Under the pieces are notes generated by a model that had not been told where the DNA came from, did not search any database, and saw only the letters and a list, made by a program, of their open reading frames with translations. DNA of 34,479 nt from Oscillospiraceae bacterium (GTDB lineage Bacteria > Bacillota > Clostridia > Oscillospirales > Oscillospiraceae): NCBI GenBank assembly GCA_024404315.1, contig JAKSQD010000020.1, forward strand, positions 1-34,479, read 5' to 3'. Shown piece by piece: positions 32,200 through 34,479 of this stretch; positions within the stretch are counted from its first letter, which is position 1; every line of letters begins with the position of its first letter. Both the position numbers and the translations under genes were made by a program.

Positions 32200-33951
32200 T
32201 CACCTGCCTATCCTGTAAATATATGCGGTCGTTTTGTAGCGGCCGAGCTTCAGCGCATAATTGTGATCGCCTACATAAATATCTACTCTGGACTTGTTGC
32301 CCTCAATGGTGGAATCCCCCCGGTCCTCCACGGTGTACATGGTGCCGTTTATCATGATCTGTGTCCCGAAGGAATACTCACTGGACATAGCGACCATGCC
32401 TTTTTCAACATGCTTGCCGCTGGCGGTCACTCCGTGTGCATCGCTTCCGCAGCACTTTTTGCAGTCACAGTAATGGGTCACGTCTACGGTCAGGCTGTAA
32501 AGAGGCTCACCGCTGGCAGGAGTGCTGCCGTTGGCGGGGAGACCGCCGCTGACGATACCGACCGTCTGGCTGTAGTCCACATTGGAGGGACGGCGAAGCA
32601 CGAGACGGGATTCGTAGCTGGGGGAATTCAGAACGACACCGCTTCCGAGGGAGCTGTGAACCCACATTCTCTGACCGCTGGAGTTGTAACCGGCAAACAT
32701 CAGGACGTGCTCCCAGCCTCCGCCTGACTTGGCGAGGAAGCCCAGGTCACCGGGCAAGAGCTGGTCTGGGGTAATGCTGCTGCTGTTGGGATGCTGGGAG
32801 GCAGTGCCGCCGCCGATGTAGATACCCAGAGCCGTTTCGTAGACCCATGCGGTAAAGCCGCTGCAGTCCAGACCATAAGGACGGGTGGTGCCGGTGGTCT
32901 TGGAGCCGGAGGCAGTCACGACCTTCGGAGTACCCCACTCCTCATTCCAGCCGGGAGCGGATTTGCCACCCCAGAAATAAGGGACTTTTCCCACCAGAGA
33001 GAGTGCGGTGCTGAGGATGTATTTCCGGGTGTCACTGCATTTCTGCTGATTGACGAAGGAGATCATTTCCTCATCTGTCAGATTCACCCCTGTTCCTGTT
33101 TCCAATGTGCCGTACAGGGACATTTTCAGGGCGTTTGACATACTGGCGATGACATCGCCGTAGGTTCGCCCAAAGCTGTCATACGGTGCGGCGGGGTCGA
33201 GTCCAAAGGCACTGGCAATAACGGAGGTATCAAAGGGATGGATGGTACATTGCAGATAAGTTATGGCTGTAGAGTCATTTTCCCCGTCCTCACTGTCATC
33301 CGGCTGAATGAAGTCTGTTTTTTCCTCAGCGGTCACTGGGAACATCCTGTCCGCAGCCGTTTCCAGCTTGCTTCTCATATCCGCCTCGCTGGTGGACTTC
33401 TGCGCCACGGAAACCGAGTAGGCGGCAAGGATGTAGCTGACATCATAGCCGGTGGAAGCCTGAGCGTTGTTGATGAGGCTGTTCATGGAATAGCGGTAGT
33501 TGTAGCCGCCCTGTTCGATCATTTCATCTACCGCGTCCAGAGAGCTGTTATAGCCCTCCGCCACGATGGAAGCCACAGCAGAGGAAAGCGCTGAGTAAGA
33601 GACGGAAAGGGAGCCGGTGGGTTCAGAGCCGTCCAAGCCAAAAGCGGCGTTGGTCACGACCGACGGAAGCGAAGCGAGCAGGACGACGAAGATCAGGAGG
33701 ATGAGGCAGACACAGATCAGGATGCGGTATAGTGTGTGCCGCATGGACCATGCCGCTGAAAGCAGAGCGCCATAGGGACCACCGGCGGCGGCACCCTTTG
33801 CGAGCGCTGCCACAGCTCTGCCGCCTTCTGCCCCGGCCTTTGCGATGTTGGCGGCGGAATTTGCCTGCCTGAGTGCCTGCCCGATGTTCTGTGCTGCGCC
33901 AGCGTAATTGTCACGACCGTCCCCCAATCCATTTCGGTCCGGTTCTGCCAA
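32200..33951 (-). CDS. Membrane-anchored NlpC/P60 peptidoglycan hydrolase with C-terminal 3D domain
   Basis: About 583 residues. A cytoplasmic Ala/Gly-rich start leads to one membrane helix (about 72-95, ILICVCLILLIFVVLLA). The extracellular part has a predicted helical domain (about 110-300), then an NlpC/P60 cysteine peptidase with GLDCSGFTAWVYE (Cys about 363) and WEHVLMFAGY (His about 415), and finally a 3D domain: HYCDCKKCCG, GVTASGKHVEKG, VEDRGD, SRVDIYVGDH (Asp triad present). It should open peptidoglycan locally for the mating channel. TTG 33951 fits the GAGGTG ribosome site better than the GTG at 33960, which overlaps it. The next gene, prgI, follows by 9 bases. Fusion of the two catalytic domains in one protein is a useful marker. 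Confidence 0.9.
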   Translation of the reverse strand: MAEPDRNGLGDGRDNYAGAAQNIGQALRQANSAANIAKAGAEGGRAVAALAKGAAAGGPYGALLSAAWSMRHTLYRILICVCLILLIFVVLLASLPSVVTNAAFGLDGSEPTGSLSVSYSALSSAVASIVAEGYNSSLDAVDEMIEQGGYNYRYSMNSLINNAQASTGYDVSYILAAYSVSVAQKSTSEADMRSKLETAADRMFPVTAEEKTDFIQPDDSEDGENDSTAITYLQCTIHPFDTSVIASAFGLDPAAPYDSFGRTYGDVIASMSNALKMSLYGTLETGTGVNLTDEEMISFVNQQKCSDTRKYILSTALSLVGKVPYFWGGKSAPGWNEEWGTPKVVTASGSKTTGTTRPYGLDCSGFTAWVYETALGIYIGGGTASQHPNSSSITPDQLLPGDLGFLAKSGGGWEHVLMFAGYNSSGQRMWVHSSLGSGVVLNSPSYESRLVLRRPSNVDYSQTVGIVSGGLPANGSTPASGEPLYSLTVDVTHYCDCKKCCGSDAHGVTASGKHVEKGMVAMSSEYSFGTQIMINGTMYTVEDRGDSTIEGNKSRVDIYVGDHNYALKLGRYKTTAYIYRIGR

Positions 33952-33976
33952 GATAATCACCTCGTTTCAAAGAAAA

Positions 33977-34004
33977 AGGGTCATGCCGGGAAAGACATGG
34001 CCCT
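33977..34004 (-). terminator. Intrinsic terminator between the partial gene and the hydrolase
   Basis: AGGGCCATG (34004-33996) pairs with CATGACCCT (33985-33977) with one C-A mismatch, followed by five T residues and TCTTTG-like sequence on the - strand. It lies about 35 bases after the upstream stop and 26 before the next start, so it can limit transcription into the transfer genes. Confidence 0.55.
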
Positions 34005-34039
34005 GCTGATGAGTGCGTTACGGTTTGCGCCGGGGCGCT

Positions 34040-34477
34040 TTAATGCTGGTATCGGCAAGCTGTCTGGGGCGCGGTAAATTGCTGGGGAGTGCTGCCGTAT
34101 CGGATAGACGCAATGCTGGTGGTTTTGAGCTTGCCATTTTCGTAGACAGGTTTGCCGTTTTCATAGACAGGCCGCCGCTCCACACTCGGAGTGCCTTGAA
34201 TGGCGTACCATTGATGCCCGTTTTTATCCTCGTATACGCTGGAATTGCCCCGTGGAGCATGATAAACAGCGCTGTCGTAAAAGGCTGTGCCGGAGCCGTC
34301 CGGGTGACGAACCTCCAAGCGTCCATCCATGCGGTTAGAGCCGTCCACAGAGGATATCTCGGAGGCAAAGCCGGGCATAAAGCTCCGAAACTCAGCCTTA
34401 TTGTAGCTGACGGCTCCGGAATCGGTGCCGGGGTCAAATGCCGGAGCGGAACCACGGGGCTGCATGGCATACCAGCT
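34040..34477 (-). CDS. Unrecognised element protein, N-terminus outside window
   Basis: The frame is open to the window edge, so only about the last 145 residues are seen. The visible part starts with WYAMQPRGSAPAF and includes FRSFMPGFASEISSVDG, MDGRLEVRHPDGSGTAFYDSAVYHAPRG, then DKNGHQWYAIQGTPSVERRPVYENGKPVY. WYAMQ and WYAIQ mark two related segments about 80 residues apart, and PVYENGK is repeated at the end; the protein may therefore consist of beta-rich repeats. No known family recognised and no membrane segment in view. It ends just before the terminator in front of the hydrolase gene, so it belongs to the preceding transcript of the element. Confidence 0.6.
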   Translation of the reverse strand, partial: SWYAMQPRGSAPAFDPGTDSGAVSYNKAEFRSFMPGFASEISSVDGSNRMDGRLEVRHPDGSGTAFYDSAVYHAPRGNSSVYEDKNGHQWYAIQGTPSVERRPVYENGKPVYENGKLKTTSIASIRYGSTPQQFTAPQTACRYQH

Positions 34478-34479
34478 TG

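Larger units (their letters stand above)
11026..34477 (-). mobile_element. Integrative and conjugative element, left portion (right end outside window)
   Basis: All genes from 11026 to the window end lie on the - strand and include a PrgI, VirB4 and VirD4 mating apparatus, an NlpC/P60 wall hydrolase, DUF5697, DUF6100, S1-domain and DUF3268 proteins, a sigma factor, and a surface adhesin with its sortase and signal peptidase. This set is typical of Clostridia conjugative elements. Relaxase, integrase, oriT and attachment sites are not visible and should lie beyond 34479. The left boundary is placed where the signal peptidase C-terminus degenerates into AT-rich sequence next to the aroF promoter; it is inferred, as no direct repeat can be paired. 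Confidence 0.75.

Noticed and set aside
1-34479. tRNA or rRNA genes, including a tRNA at the element edge
   Set aside because: No T-loop plus acceptor-stem combination was found by eye on either strand.

Overview
The window reads as a Gram-positive Firmicutes genome, most likely a GC-rich gut Clostridia (Oscillospiraceae-like) bacterium. The evidence is strong AGGAGG-type ribosome sites, class B sortase, LytTR regulation, a Clostridia-type conjugation module and frequent ATGA operon overlaps. This is inferred from gene content only; no species can be named.

Left part (1-8239, mostly + strand, GC-rich) is chromosomal. It holds a thioredoxin cluster: a reductase cut by the window edge whose NADPH motif is degenerate, a trigger-factor-like PPIase without the ribosome-binding domain, and a CVPC thioredoxin. 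Next comes a block made of a lipoprotein, two half-ABC exporters, a second membrane-anchored protein that resembles the lipoprotein, and a LytTR regulator whose receiver domain has lost the phosphorylatable Asp and the conserved Lys. A bidirectional terminator separates this block from a convergent pyroglutamyl-peptidase gene.

Middle part (8240-11025) is a damaged shikimate locus on the - strand. aroF (DAHP synthase) is intact. It is preceded by a promoter overlapping a palindrome, an aromatic-rich 34-codon leader ORF and a terminator hairpin, which together look like an attenuator. The following aroB is a pseudogene, with an early stop and a 3' end replaced by an IS66-family transposase fragment.

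Right part (about 11026 to the window end, all - strand) is the cargo and transfer region of an integrative and conjugative element. In transcription order it carries: an unrecognised protein running off the window, an NlpC/P60-3D wall hydrolase, PrgI, VirB4, DUF5697 and DUF6100 proteins, a short unknown, VirD4, an S1-domain protein with exact 102-bp repeats, a 50-residue membrane peptide, a roughly 3,060-residue multidomain surface adhesin, its neighbouring sortase B, two accessory proteins, a DUF3268 zinc-finger protein with a sigma factor behind a long structured leader RNA, and a signal peptidase whose C-terminus looks cut at the element edge. Relaxase, integrase and attachment sites are not in view. 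The genes together suggest mating-channel assembly (VirB4, VirD4, PrgI, hydrolase) and mating-pair contact (adhesin, sortase, signal peptidase), with a small regulatory operon (RNA leader, DUF3268, sigma) controlling some of it.
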